19,928 bases of DNA, from positions 1-19,928 of the forward strand of contig JANXQX010000297.1 of assembly GCA_025353305.1 (NCBI GenBank), written 5' to 3'. The first letter of the stretch is position 1. Every line of letters begins with the position of its first letter. The DNA is from Holophagaceae bacterium. Its GTDB lineage: Bacteria > Acidobacteriota > Holophagae > Holophagales > Holophagaceae. The notes beneath the pieces are model-generated. The model was not told the DNA's origin, searched no databases, and worked only from the letters and a program-made list of their open reading frames with translations. The position numbers were made by a program, and so were the translations under genes. Positions 1 to 7,563 of this stretch are shown piece by piece.

Positions 1-67
1 TTTATCCGATGGAATCCAGTCGTGTCCTACTTAACTAGCTCGACCGAAAACCCTTCCTATTGGCTTT

Positions 68-92
68 TCTTGGCGTTCTTGGCGTCTTGGCG
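68..92. repeat. Three copies of the 8-mer TCTTGGCG
   Basis: TCTTGGCG occurs at 68-75, 77-84 and 85-92, with one extra T between the first two copies. It lies in the 132-bp stretch beyond the stop codon of the PilZ gene, where I see no gene and no convincing terminator. All three minus-strand frames across it stay open for some distance, but the resulting Pro/Arg/Thr-rich peptide looks spurious. The function is unknown. It resembles dispersed short intergenic repeats. Confidence 0.75.
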
Positions 93-132
93 GTGAATTC
101 TTTTTCTTTCGTTGTTCGAATGCGAGCCGCCT

Positions 133-852
133 TCAATCCAGTTCTTCGGGCACCCGCAGGTTCTGGGAACGGTCCGTTCGGCGGTCCTGTATGAATCGGC
201 GCAGGGCCTCCTGCCCCTCTCCGGGCTGCCCCCAAAACACCACGCCGGCCCGGGTTGGCAGTGGATCGCCTTCCATGTGCATCAGGTGGCGGATCTCGCC
301 GTGGCAACTGAACAAGGCGCCCCCGGGAAGGGTGGTCTGCACCTGGACCTTCTGCCGCAAGGGGAGATTTGCCGATGCCGGAAGCGCCAGGCCCATCCCG
401 GTCTCCGTCAGGTTCAGCACCTTCACTTCCCAGGATTGCTCCAGGGCCTTGAGGGTGCCCGCCAGCGGCGCTTGATCGGGCGAGGCCATCCGCATGTCCC
501 GGCGGCGTTTGAGTTCGATGCCCCTGGTGGGCCATGCGATGCGGAGGACCGGCGGGAACAGCGTGTCCCCCTCGGCGGCCACCAGGGGGGTCAGCACCGG
601 GCTGTCCAGGGATACCACCTGGTCGCCCAGGATGATGGAAAGCGTCACCATGGTTCCTTCCTCGGGCAACTGGTCGCGCCGGTTGGCACCCATCAAATGC
701 ATGGCCACGCCGGGTTCGATGCCCCCCAGACGCAAATCCCCCAACATGCGGTTGGTGCCCATGGCGCGCAGGCTCAACGAGGCCTTCAGATCCTTGGCCT
801 CCCGAAGCATGGTTTCCAGTTCTTCATCGCTGGGGAAAATCGGTTCGCTCAT
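133..852 (-). CDS. PilZ domain protein (probable c-di-GMP effector)
   Basis: The product is 239 residues. PilZ domains bind cyclic di-GMP and control motility, adhesion or polysaccharide output. An RxxxR motif (R117, R121) follows the hydrophobic stretch ending IELKRRRDMR. About 30 residues later comes NLTETG, matching the (D/N)xSxxG second PilZ motif with Thr in place of Ser. The remaining beta-strands, such as VQVQTTLPGG and the GVVFWG end strand, fit the barrel. The N-terminal half (about residues 1-105) resembles a YcgR-like flanking domain only in layout. I chose the start at 852 because GAGGA lies 6 nt upstream; another ATG lies 24 nt earlier without such a site. It is the last gene of its operon, 53 bp after the phosphoesterase. 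PilZ is likely; the ligand and target are unknown. Confidence 0.8.
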   Translation of the reverse strand: MSEPIFPSDEELETMLREAKDLKASLSLRAMGTNRMLGDLRLGGIEPGVAMHLMGANRRDQLPEEGTMVTLSIILGDQVVSLDSPVLTPLVAAEGDTLFPPVLRIAWPTRGIELKRRRDMRMASPDQAPLAGTLKALEQSWEVKVLNLTETGMGLALPASANLPLRQKVQVQTTLPGGALFSCHGEIRHLMHMEGDPLPTRAGVVFWGQPGEGQEALRRFIQDRRTDRSQNLRVPEELD

Positions 853-905
853 ATCAGTCCTCGAAAATCTAGCCAAATCCGCTCATGAATCCGGTGAACC
901 AGTCC

Positions 906-1646
906 TCATATTCCGTAAGCAAGCCGATCCGCTAGGTGCGCGTGAAGACCGGCCTGCCGGATGGCCCGGGCCGCGCCCTTGTGGTCATAATCCAGGCGAT
1001 GCAGCCGTAGGCGGCGTTTGGCAGGATCAAAGGTCATGAAGGAAAGGCGCGGATCCCGGTCCCTCGGCTGGCCCACGGAGCCCGGGTTCACCAGGTAACG
1101 GCAGCCCTCGCGAAGGCTGAACCACTCGCCATCCTGGAAAGTCATCCAGGTGAGTTGATGGGCCTCTTCATCCAGCTCGAAACTGCCCGGCAGGTGGGTG
1201 TGGCCAAAAAAGCAGATCTGCCCCTCGAAACAATCAAAGGCCAAAAGCGCATCCCGGGGATGCAGCAGGTAGGCGTCCTCATCCATGGGAGAACCATGGG
1301 CCAGCACATAGTCCTCGCCCACCGCCAAAGGGCCCACGGGAAGAGATTCCAGAAAATGCATGTTCTCCCGGGAAAGCCGGTCCTGGGTCCAATCTGCCGA
1401 GCCCCGGGCCGGGCCGCTGAAGGCCATTGCCGGTTCCAGCCCCGCGCAGACCTTGTCATGGTTTCCACGCACGCTGATCCGTGGTTTCAACTCCCGCACC
1501 AGATCCAGGACCTGATTCGGCTGGGCACCATACCCCACCAGGTCCCCCAGGATCGCAAAGCGGCTCACCGCCCGCCGCTTGGCATAACGCAGCACCACCC
1601 GCAGGGCTTGCAGGTTGGAGTGCAGGTCGGAAAGGATGATGTCCAT
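906..1646 (-). CDS. Calcineurin-like metallophosphoesterase (YfcE/MJ0936 type)
   Basis: The product is 246 residues, a single metallophosphoesterase domain. The complete two-metal set is visible: D7-x-H9 in SDLHSN, GDLVGYG with D35, GNHD at 61-64, AHGS with H117, and GHTH at 148-151, followed by NPGSVGQPRD. Small proteins of this family hydrolyse phosphodiesters; some also act on nucleotides. The substrate cannot be read from sequence. No signal peptide is visible, so it is cytoplasmic. The start lies 11 bp after the stop of the ThiE-AroK gene, which suggests translational coupling, and no strong Shine-Dalgarno is visible. Family assignment is firm; cellular role unknown. Confidence 0.93.
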   Translation of the reverse strand: MDIILSDLHSNLQALRVVLRYAKRRAVSRFAILGDLVGYGAQPNQVLDLVRELKPRISVRGNHDKVCAGLEPAMAFSGPARGSADWTQDRLSRENMHFLESLPVGPLAVGEDYVLAHGSPMDEDAYLLHPRDALLAFDCFEGQICFFGHTHLPGSFELDEEAHQLTWMTFQDGEWFSLREGCRYLVNPGSVGQPRDRDPRLSFMTFDPAKRRLRLHRLDYDHKGAARAIRQAGLHAHLADRLAYGI

Positions 1647-1657
1647 GGGCAGGTTGA

Positions 1658-2809
1658 TCAGTCTAACGCGACCGCCACCGTTTTCGCGATTTCCCCGGCC
1701 TCATGGCCCAGGGGCAGGACCACCTCCAGCCCGCACCAGTCGTGCATGCGCATCCGATGGCGCCGAAAAAACCCTTCACGGTCTTTCGCCAGAGGCCGGG
1801 TTGGGTCGGCCGCGATGCGGGCCCAGCAGACTTGCGGTGTCTCCGCGATCCAAAGCACTGCAAAGCCCGAAGCGATGAGGGCGTCCCGGATCTCCGGGCT
1901 CGCCCAGGCTCCGCCGCCCAAAGCCACCACCGACGGCATGTCCAGATTGGAATGCAGGATCTCGACTTCCAAACGGCGGAATTCGGCTTCGCCTTGTGCA
2001 TTGAAAATATCCGAAATGGATCGGCCCGTTTGTTTTTCGACCAGTGCATCCAGATCCAGCACCGGCAGCCGCAGGCACGGTCCCAGGTTGGCGGAGATGG
2101 TGGATTTCCCGCTGCCGCTGCTGCCCGCCAGGGCGACGCCCTGGCCGCGCCGGAATGGAGGTCTCGCCCGCCACCGCGCTGCTTGCGCCGCCCAGGCAAG
2201 CTCAACAGGATCGGTCCGGTCCAGCTCGCTGATGACCGCCACGCATTCCGCGCCCGCCGCGAACACTTCATCAAAGTCGTCTCTGCCGATGCCCCCGATG
2301 GCGATGGGGGCGACGCCCTTGGATCGCAGCACCTCGCACCCACGGCGAAGTCCATCCAACATGATGGGCGCCGCATGATCGGACTTGGTGGCCGTATCCC
2401 GGAAAGGTCCGACACCCGCGTGGTCGCAGACCGATTCTACCGCGGCCCACTCAGATTCATTGTGCGTGGAAGTGCCGATGTGAACCTGCTCCAGGCCAGG
2501 CAGTCGGAGCGGCTCCGAAGGCGGCAAGTCCAGCTGGCCAAGATGCAGGCCCCAGGGCGCCAACCCCTCCTGAGCCGCCAGCACTGCCAGGTCCGCACGG
2601 TCATTCACGCAGATCAATGGCCAGCCGCCATTGTCGAAGGACTGCCGCAGCGCGGATATCAGTTCTTCATATTGCGCCTTCGAATCCACTGGCTTGCCCC
2701 GGAATTGTACGAGGGAAAAGCCCGCTTTGCCGAAGGCCTTGATTTGCTCCGACAAAGATTCAACTCGTCGCGAATCGGTGATCGGATAGATGGGGGGGAG
2801 ATTAATCAT
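1658..2809 (-). CDS. thiE-aroK: Thiamine-phosphate synthase / shikimate kinase fusion (ThiE-AroK)
   Basis: One uninterrupted 383-residue frame contains two enzymes. Residues about 5-215 match ThiE, which joins HMP-PP and thiazole phosphate to make thiamine phosphate: YPITDS, QFRGK at 35-39 (QxRxK), VNDRADL with N69/D70, HLGQLDLP with D94, IGTSTH at 111-116, TATKSD at 139-144 and AIGGI at 170-174. Residues about 222-383 match shikimate kinase, which phosphorylates shikimate at the 3-OH: P-loop GSSGSGKST at 229-237, DLD at 252-254, FRRLE at 277-281, GGG at 298-300 and RPL at 338-340. All key residues of both families seem present, so both halves could be active. Only a few residues link them, with no internal stop or obvious restart. 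It lies 46 bp after the ABC exporter gene. No clear Shine-Dalgarno precedes the ATG, but the N-terminus fits ThiE. Confidence 0.9.
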   Translation of the reverse strand: MINLPPIYPITDSRRVESLSEQIKAFGKAGFSLVQFRGKPVDSKAQYEELISALRQSFDNGGWPLICVNDRADLAVLAAQEGLAPWGLHLGQLDLPPSEPLRLPGLEQVHIGTSTHNESEWAAVESVCDHAGVGPFRDTATKSDHAAPIMLDGLRRGCEVLRSKGVAPIAIGGIGRDDFDEVFAAGAECVAVISELDRTDPVELAWAAQAARWRARPPFRRGQGVALAGSSGSGKSTISANLGPCLRLPVLDLDALVEKQTGRSISDIFNAQGEAEFRRLEVEILHSNLDMPSVVALGGGAWASPEIRDALIASGFAVLWIAETPQVCWARIAADPTRPLAKDREGFFRRHRMRMHDWCGLEVVLPLGHEAGEIAKTVAVALD

Positions 2810-2855
2810 TCAAAAACACCACGCGGAGGGTAGCGGAGAAAGAAATGCTGGGATC

Positions 2856-4646
2856 TCACGCCGCTTCCTCCTCCTCGAACTGCAGCCGCACGAGCTTGGC
2901 ATAGTGGCCATCCAGGTCCATGAGGCTGCCGTGGGTGCCGCGCTCGATGATGCGGCCCTGGTCCATGACCCAGATCTCGTCGGCCTCCTTGATGGTGCTC
3001 AGGCGGTGGGCGATGGTGAAGGTGGTCAGGCGGTGGCTCACGTGCTCGATGACGGCCTGGATCTTGGCCTCGGTCTCGGAATCGATGTTGGCGGTGGCTT
3101 CGTCCAGCAGCAGGACTTCCGGCTCCAGGTAGAGCATCCGTGCGAAGGCCAGCAGCTGCCGCTCGCCGGCGCTGAGCTTCTGGCCGCGCTCGCCGACCTG
3201 CGTTTCGAGCCCCATTGGCAGGCGGCCCACCAGATCCTTGAGTTGGCTCTGCTCCAGCACAGACGCGAGGCGCTGCTCATCCCGCGGCCGGCCCAAAATA
3301 ATGTTGTCTTCCAGCGTGCCAGAGAAAACGAAGACATCCTGAAGCACCAGGCCGAACAGCGCACGATGGCCTTGGAGCTTGAGTTCCCGCACATCCACAC
3401 CATCCAGGGTTATTTTTCCCGCGCTCACATCGTAGAACCGCATGAGCAGATTGATGAGCGTGCTCTTGCCCGCGCCGGTGTGGCCGACCACCGCGATGCG
3501 GCGCCCTTTGGGAATGGCGCCGGCCAGTTCGTTCACGACGCTGCGGCCGCCTTCTTCGTAGGAGAAGGAAACCTTCTCGAACCGGATCTCCCGCTCGAAT
3601 TTCACGGGCTGCGGGGCAGCAGCCTCCTGGATCTCATCCCGGTTGTCGAGCAGCACGAAGATGCGCTCGCTGGAGGCCATGGCCGTCTGCATCACGTTGT
3701 AGCGCTCGGCCAATTCGCGGATGGGCCGGAAGAACCGCCCAGAGATCTGCACGAACGCGAAGAGCAGGCCCCAGGTCAGGGCGCCCATTTCCAGCTTGAT
3801 GCCGCCGTAGTAGATGATGGCCGCCAGGGTTGCGGAGGTGATGAATTCCACCACGGGAAAAAACACCGCGTAAGCGAAAATCGTGCGCAGGAAGGCGTCA
3901 AGATAGCTGCGGTTGAGCTGCTTGAAGCCCGCATTGCTGTCAGCCTCGCGGGCGTTCATCTGCACCAGGCTGATGCCCGAAAGCTGCTCCTGGAGATAGG
4001 CCTGGATGGCGGCATAGCGGCCCTGGGTTTCGCGGAAGGCTTCGCCGGCATTGCGTCGGAAGATTTCCGTGGCCAGCAGCAGCGGCGGCATGATGGCCAG
4101 CGCCACCACCGCCAGTCCAGCGTGTTTGGAAAACATCCAGATGACGATGGCCAGCAGGGACATGGCATCCCCCACGATGGCCACAAACCCCGATGAGAAC
4201 ATTTCGTTCAGGTTCTGCACGTCGCTCGTGACGCGGGTCATGAGCCTGCCCACCGGGTTGCGGTGGAAGAAGTGGGTGGACCGGTTCATCAAATGGGAGA
4301 ACAGTTCCATGCGCAGGTCCAGCATGGCCCGCTGCCCCACCCAGGCCAGCAGCACGAAGCGGCTCATCTGCACGATGAAGCCCACCGCCAGCACGCCCAC
4401 GAAGCCCGCCACCAGGGGCCCGGTGCCGCGCATGGAGCCGGTCTCCATGAATCTATTGATGAGCCAAAGGGTGAATTGGGATGGCATCACCTCCAGCGCG
4501 GCCCCTGCGACCATCAGCCCCAGCAGGCCAAGGAGCCCCACCCAGTAGGGTTTCAGGTACTTCAAGAGACGGAGCAGCAGCGTGTGGCGAAGACCACGCC
4601 CCGAGACCTGATCGCTCTGGAAAAAGGGCTCGCCCTTGAATGCCAT
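2856..4646 (-). CDS. ABC exporter, fused membrane and ATPase domains (MsbA/MdlB-like)
   Basis: The product is 596 residues, a half-transporter of the usual length. An N-terminal type-1 exporter membrane domain (about residues 25-320, several hydrophobic helices) is followed by one nucleotide-binding domain. The ATPase motifs are Walker A GHTGAGKST, Q-loop LVLQDVFVFSGTLEDNI, signature LSAGE (instead of LSGGQ), Walker B VLLLDEATANID and switch histidine IAHRLST. It should work as a homodimer or heterodimer in the inner membrane. The family exports lipids, drugs or peptides, and the substrate is unknown. I chose the start at 4646 because GGGAG lies about 9 nt upstream and MAFKGEPFF begins a normal N-terminus. 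An upstream ATG at 4724 would add 26 residues with no family resemblance. It is the first gene of its operon. Confidence 0.95.
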   Translation of the reverse strand: MAFKGEPFFQSDQVSGRGLRHTLLLRLLKYLKPYWVGLLGLLGLMVAGAALEVMPSQFTLWLINRFMETGSMRGTGPLVAGFVGVLAVGFIVQMSRFVLLAWVGQRAMLDLRMELFSHLMNRSTHFFHRNPVGRLMTRVTSDVQNLNEMFSSGFVAIVGDAMSLLAIVIWMFSKHAGLAVVALAIMPPLLLATEIFRRNAGEAFRETQGRYAAIQAYLQEQLSGISLVQMNAREADSNAGFKQLNRSYLDAFLRTIFAYAVFFPVVEFITSATLAAIIYYGGIKLEMGALTWGLLFAFVQISGRFFRPIRELAERYNVMQTAMASSERIFVLLDNRDEIQEAAAPQPVKFEREIRFEKVSFSYEEGGRSVVNELAGAIPKGRRIAVVGHTGAGKSTLINLLMRFYDVSAGKITLDGVDVRELKLQGHRALFGLVLQDVFVFSGTLEDNIILGRPRDEQRLASVLEQSQLKDLVGRLPMGLETQVGERGQKLSAGERQLLAFARMLYLEPEVLLLDEATANIDSETEAKIQAVIEHVSHRLTTFTIAHRLSTIKEADEIWVMDQGRIIERGTHGSLMDLDGHYAKLVRLQFEEEEAA

Positions 4647-4749
4647 GGACCGATTCTCCCATGGATGGCCGCAAGACCGTGCCGCTCCATGGTGAAATGG
4701 TTTTGCAGGCCAGTCCGGCATCAACCCAAATCACTCCCGGAGTACTCGT

Positions 4750-6519
4750 ATGCATCAAGTGTCGATTCCGTTTCTCGCGGCGGCTGCCTCGGTCCTTGTT
4801 CTGGGCGCCCAAACTCCTGCCGCCAAGCCCTCGGCCGAAACCCGCATGAAACGGGAAGTCGCGATTCTTGCCGCGCCTGAAATGGAAGGCCGCGGAAACG
4901 GCAGCAAGGGCCTTGCCAATGCCACGGAACACATGGAGCGGTACTACCGGACCCTGGGAATCAAGACCGTGCGCCAGACCTACCCTTACCTCACTGGCGT
5001 GGTAGTGAAAGAAGGCAAGGCCTACCTTGGTAAAGGAGATGGCCAGCAACCGCCGCTGCAATGGGGCAAAGACATCGAGGCCTACAGTTTCAGCGGCAAC
5101 GGGGCCTTCAACGCCAAGGCCTTGGTCTTCGCGGGCTATGGGATGCAGGCGGGCGCCTACAACGATTTCAACGGGGTGGATTTCAGCGGCAAGGTGGTCA
5201 TCATCGGGCGCGACCTGCCGGATCTGCCAGCCTTCGCATCCTTGAGCGCCCAGGAGAAAAGCCTGCGGGGAAGATTGCGCCGATTCGAGGCGGCCAGGAT
5301 CGCCGGCCTGATCCTGATGGAGGAAGGTGATGCCGCCCGGCCGCTCAAACTGATCCCAGAAATTTCCACCTTCCCGTTTCCGGTGGTCAGCATGACGGCC
5401 CGGGCCCTGGCGCCGGTTTGCGGTGACCTGGTGGAACGTCTGAAAAAAATCCGGGCAGGCGGCGAACCCCAGAGCCAGGACTTTGTATGGGTGCCCTGGT
5501 CCTTCATGGGCCTGACCCTGGAGCTTGAGCGCAAGATCGCGGAAGTGCCGAACCTCATCGCGACCATTCCCGGTCGTGATCGGACACTGAAAAATGAAAT
5601 CATCGTCCTGGGCGCGCACATGGATCACCTGGGACTCGGAGAGCGGCACAGTCTGGGCGGCGAATCCGCCAAAGGCCAGTTCTATCCGGGCGCGGACGAC
5701 AACGCTTCAGGGACCGCCATGCTCATGGAATTGGGCCGGCAGCTGAAATCGGCAAGGCCAAAACGGACCATTCTGCTGACCCATTTTTCCGGCGAAGAGG
5801 AAGGCATGCTGGGGTCCGCCCATTGGATCAAGCATCCGACCGTTCCGATTCTGAGCGTGAAGGCGATGCTGAATTTCGACATGGTCGGACGCATGAGCCC
5901 CAAGACGACGAACCTGCAACTGGGCGGCATGGGCGCTCCAAAATCAGCCTTGGAACACGTGAAAGCCATGGCGCCAGCCGGACTTACCGTCGGCGATATC
6001 CAGGGTGGCGCTGCGGGATCCTCGGATCATCTCAGCTTCGTGCTGGCTAGGATCCCCACCTTTTTCTTCTTCACCGGGCTCCACACCGATTACCACAAGC
6101 CCTCGGACACGGCCGATAAGATCAATGGGGCAGGGATGGCCATGGTGGCGGACTACGCCCGATCCGTCGCTTTGGATCTCGCCAACGCCGCGCAAGTGCC
6201 GCCCTTCGATCCTGAAACCGCCAAGTTCTCCACAGGAAAAGGCATGGCGGGTGTGACCGTGAGTTTCGGCGTGATCCCCGACTACGCGGAGCACTCCGAT
6301 GGATTCCACATCAACGGCGCGATGCCAGGTTCCCCCGCCGAAGCCGTCGGCCTGAAATCCGGGGACATCATCGTGACGTTCGCAGCTCATCCGGTGAAGA
6401 CCATCTACGACTATATGGATGCGCTTATGACAGGGAAAGCCGGAGACACCGTGACCGTGAATTGGCTTCGTGATGGCAAACCCATGGAAGGCCAGGCCGT
6501 GCTGAAAGCGAGACAATGA
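4750..6519 (+). CDS. Exported M28-family zinc metallopeptidase with PA-like insert and C-terminal PDZ domain
   Basis: The product is 589 residues. A signal peptide spans about residues 1-20 (hydrophobic LAAAASVLVLGAQ). A PA-like segment (about 95-200, with AKALVFAGYG and GKVVIIGRD) precedes the peptidase core. The di-zinc residues of M28 aminopeptidases are visible: H290 and D292 in AHMDH, D317 in GADDNASG, E349/E350 in SGEEEG, D377 in NFDMVG and H449 in TDYHKPSDT. The last ~95 residues form a PDZ domain (GFHINGAMPGSPAE, then GLKSGDIIVTF). It probably trims peptides in the periplasm or outside the cell. GGAG lies about 8 nt before the ATG. It opens the plus-strand operon, and aroB starts 4 bp after its stop. 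Family assignment is firm; specificity unknown. Confidence 0.95.
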   Translation: MHQVSIPFLAAAASVLVLGAQTPAAKPSAETRMKREVAILAAPEMEGRGNGSKGLANATEHMERYYRTLGIKTVRQTYPYLTGVVVKEGKAYLGKGDGQQPPLQWGKDIEAYSFSGNGAFNAKALVFAGYGMQAGAYNDFNGVDFSGKVVIIGRDLPDLPAFASLSAQEKSLRGRLRRFEAARIAGLILMEEGDAARPLKLIPEISTFPFPVVSMTARALAPVCGDLVERLKKIRAGGEPQSQDFVWVPWSFMGLTLELERKIAEVPNLIATIPGRDRTLKNEIIVLGAHMDHLGLGERHSLGGESAKGQFYPGADDNASGTAMLMELGRQLKSARPKRTILLTHFSGEEEGMLGSAHWIKHPTVPILSVKAMLNFDMVGRMSPKTTNLQLGGMGAPKSALEHVKAMAPAGLTVGDIQGGAAGSSDHLSFVLARIPTFFFFTGLHTDYHKPSDTADKINGAGMAMVADYARSVALDLANAAQVPPFDPETAKFSTGKGMAGVTVSFGVIPDYAEHSDGFHINGAMPGSPAEAVGLKSGDIIVTFAAHPVKTIYDYMDALMTGKAGDTVTVNWLRDGKPMEGQAVLKARQ

Positions 6520-6523
6520 GGAA

Positions 6524-7555
6524 ATGAAACTCCAGACTCCCGAAGGTTTCCCCACCGAGGTCCTCGTCGCTGAGGCGCCCCTGGAATCATTCTTCCCCGA
6601 GCAGCGGTGGGTGCTGGTGGGCGATGCATCCGTGAAGGAATTCTGGACCTTTGCCGAACTGCCGGAACCCAAGGGCAGCCTCTGGATCACTACGTCTGAA
6701 GCCACCAAACGGCTGAACACGCTCATCCCCATTCTGGAACACTGGGCGGCCATTCCCCTGCACCGCGATGCGGTTCTGGTTGCCGTGGGTGGTGGCGTGC
6801 TCACGGACATGGCCGGCCTGGCAGCCAGCCTTTACTTGCGTGGCATCAACTGGCATGCCTGGCCCACCACGCTGCTGGCCCAGGTGGACGCGGGTCTCGG
6901 TGGAAAAACCGCGGTCAATCTGTCCGCCGGAAAGAATCTGGCGGGAGCCTTTCATGCGCCCTGCCGGCTGGTGGCCTGTCGCAGCTTTCTGCGCACCCTG
7001 CCGGCCCGGCAGCTGGAGGCGGGACGATGGGAGATGGTCAAGACCGCGATGCTGATTGGCGATTTGGCCTGGGCGGAAGCCATCCTCGCCCATGACCTGC
7101 CACCCACGGAATTCATCCAGCGGGCCCTTGGGATCAAGGCGGAAATCGTGCACCGCGATCCAACCGAGCAGGGCGAAAGGCGATTGCTGAATCTGGGCCA
7201 CACCCTGGGCCATGCACTGGAGGCCGCCAGCGGCTTCCAGCTTCTGCATGGCGAAGCCGTGGGCCTGGGCCTTCTGGCGTCCTGCTTCCTGGCGGAGGAG
7301 ATGGGCCTGGCACCCTTCCCGGTGCCTTTCCTGCGACGTCTTGCCAAGGCCTTGAAACCATTGACCCCATTGATCGCATCCTGGGAGGAATGCAGACCCT
7401 GGCTGCTGCGGGACAAGAAGACCACCCACGGCTCTTTGTCCACACCGGAGCTACACTGCATTCTCCCGCTTCCATCCGGGCGGGCCAAGCAGCGGGCCCT
7501 GAAATCCGATGACTGGATCACACCCTACCGACGCCTTATCGCAAGCCTCTCCTAA
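6524..7555 (+). CDS. aroB: 3-dehydroquinate synthase
   Basis: The product is 343 residues, slightly short for AroB. The enzyme converts DAHP to 3-dehydroquinate, the second step of the shikimate pathway, using NAD and a divalent metal. Visible motifs are VAVGGGVLTDMAG (NAD site), PTTLLAQVDAGLGGKTAVN, GKNLAGAFHAP, the E and K of EMVK, and the metal-ligand regions KAEIV, NLGHTLGHALE and LLHGEAVG. RDKKTTHG near the end is also typical. The gene starts 4 bp after the M28 gene, and its GAGGAA ribosome site overlaps that stop, so the two are probably coupled. The partner kinase AroK is on the other strand as the ThiE fusion. Confidence 0.97.
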   Translation: MKLQTPEGFPTEVLVAEAPLESFFPEQRWVLVGDASVKEFWTFAELPEPKGSLWITTSEATKRLNTLIPILEHWAAIPLHRDAVLVAVGGGVLTDMAGLAASLYLRGINWHAWPTTLLAQVDAGLGGKTAVNLSAGKNLAGAFHAPCRLVACRSFLRTLPARQLEAGRWEMVKTAMLIGDLAWAEAILAHDLPPTEFIQRALGIKAEIVHRDPTEQGERRLLNLGHTLGHALEAASGFQLLHGEAVGLGLLASCFLAEEMGLAPFPVPFLRRLAKALKPLTPLIASWEECRPWLLRDKKTTHGSLSTPELHCILPLPSGRAKQRALKSDDWITPYRRLIASLS

Positions 7556-7563
7556 GGATTTCC

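Noticed and set aside
2790..4196. 468-residue open frame on the plus strand
   Set aside because: It lies antisense to the ABC exporter, which has all its motifs. The translation is His/Gly/Gln/Asp-rich with no family resemblance, as expected for a GC-rich shadow frame.
4453..5649. 398-residue open frame on the minus strand
   Set aside because: It runs opposite the M28 peptidase and across the divergent control gap. It has no recognisable motif, whereas the plus-strand frame has a full zinc-ligand set.
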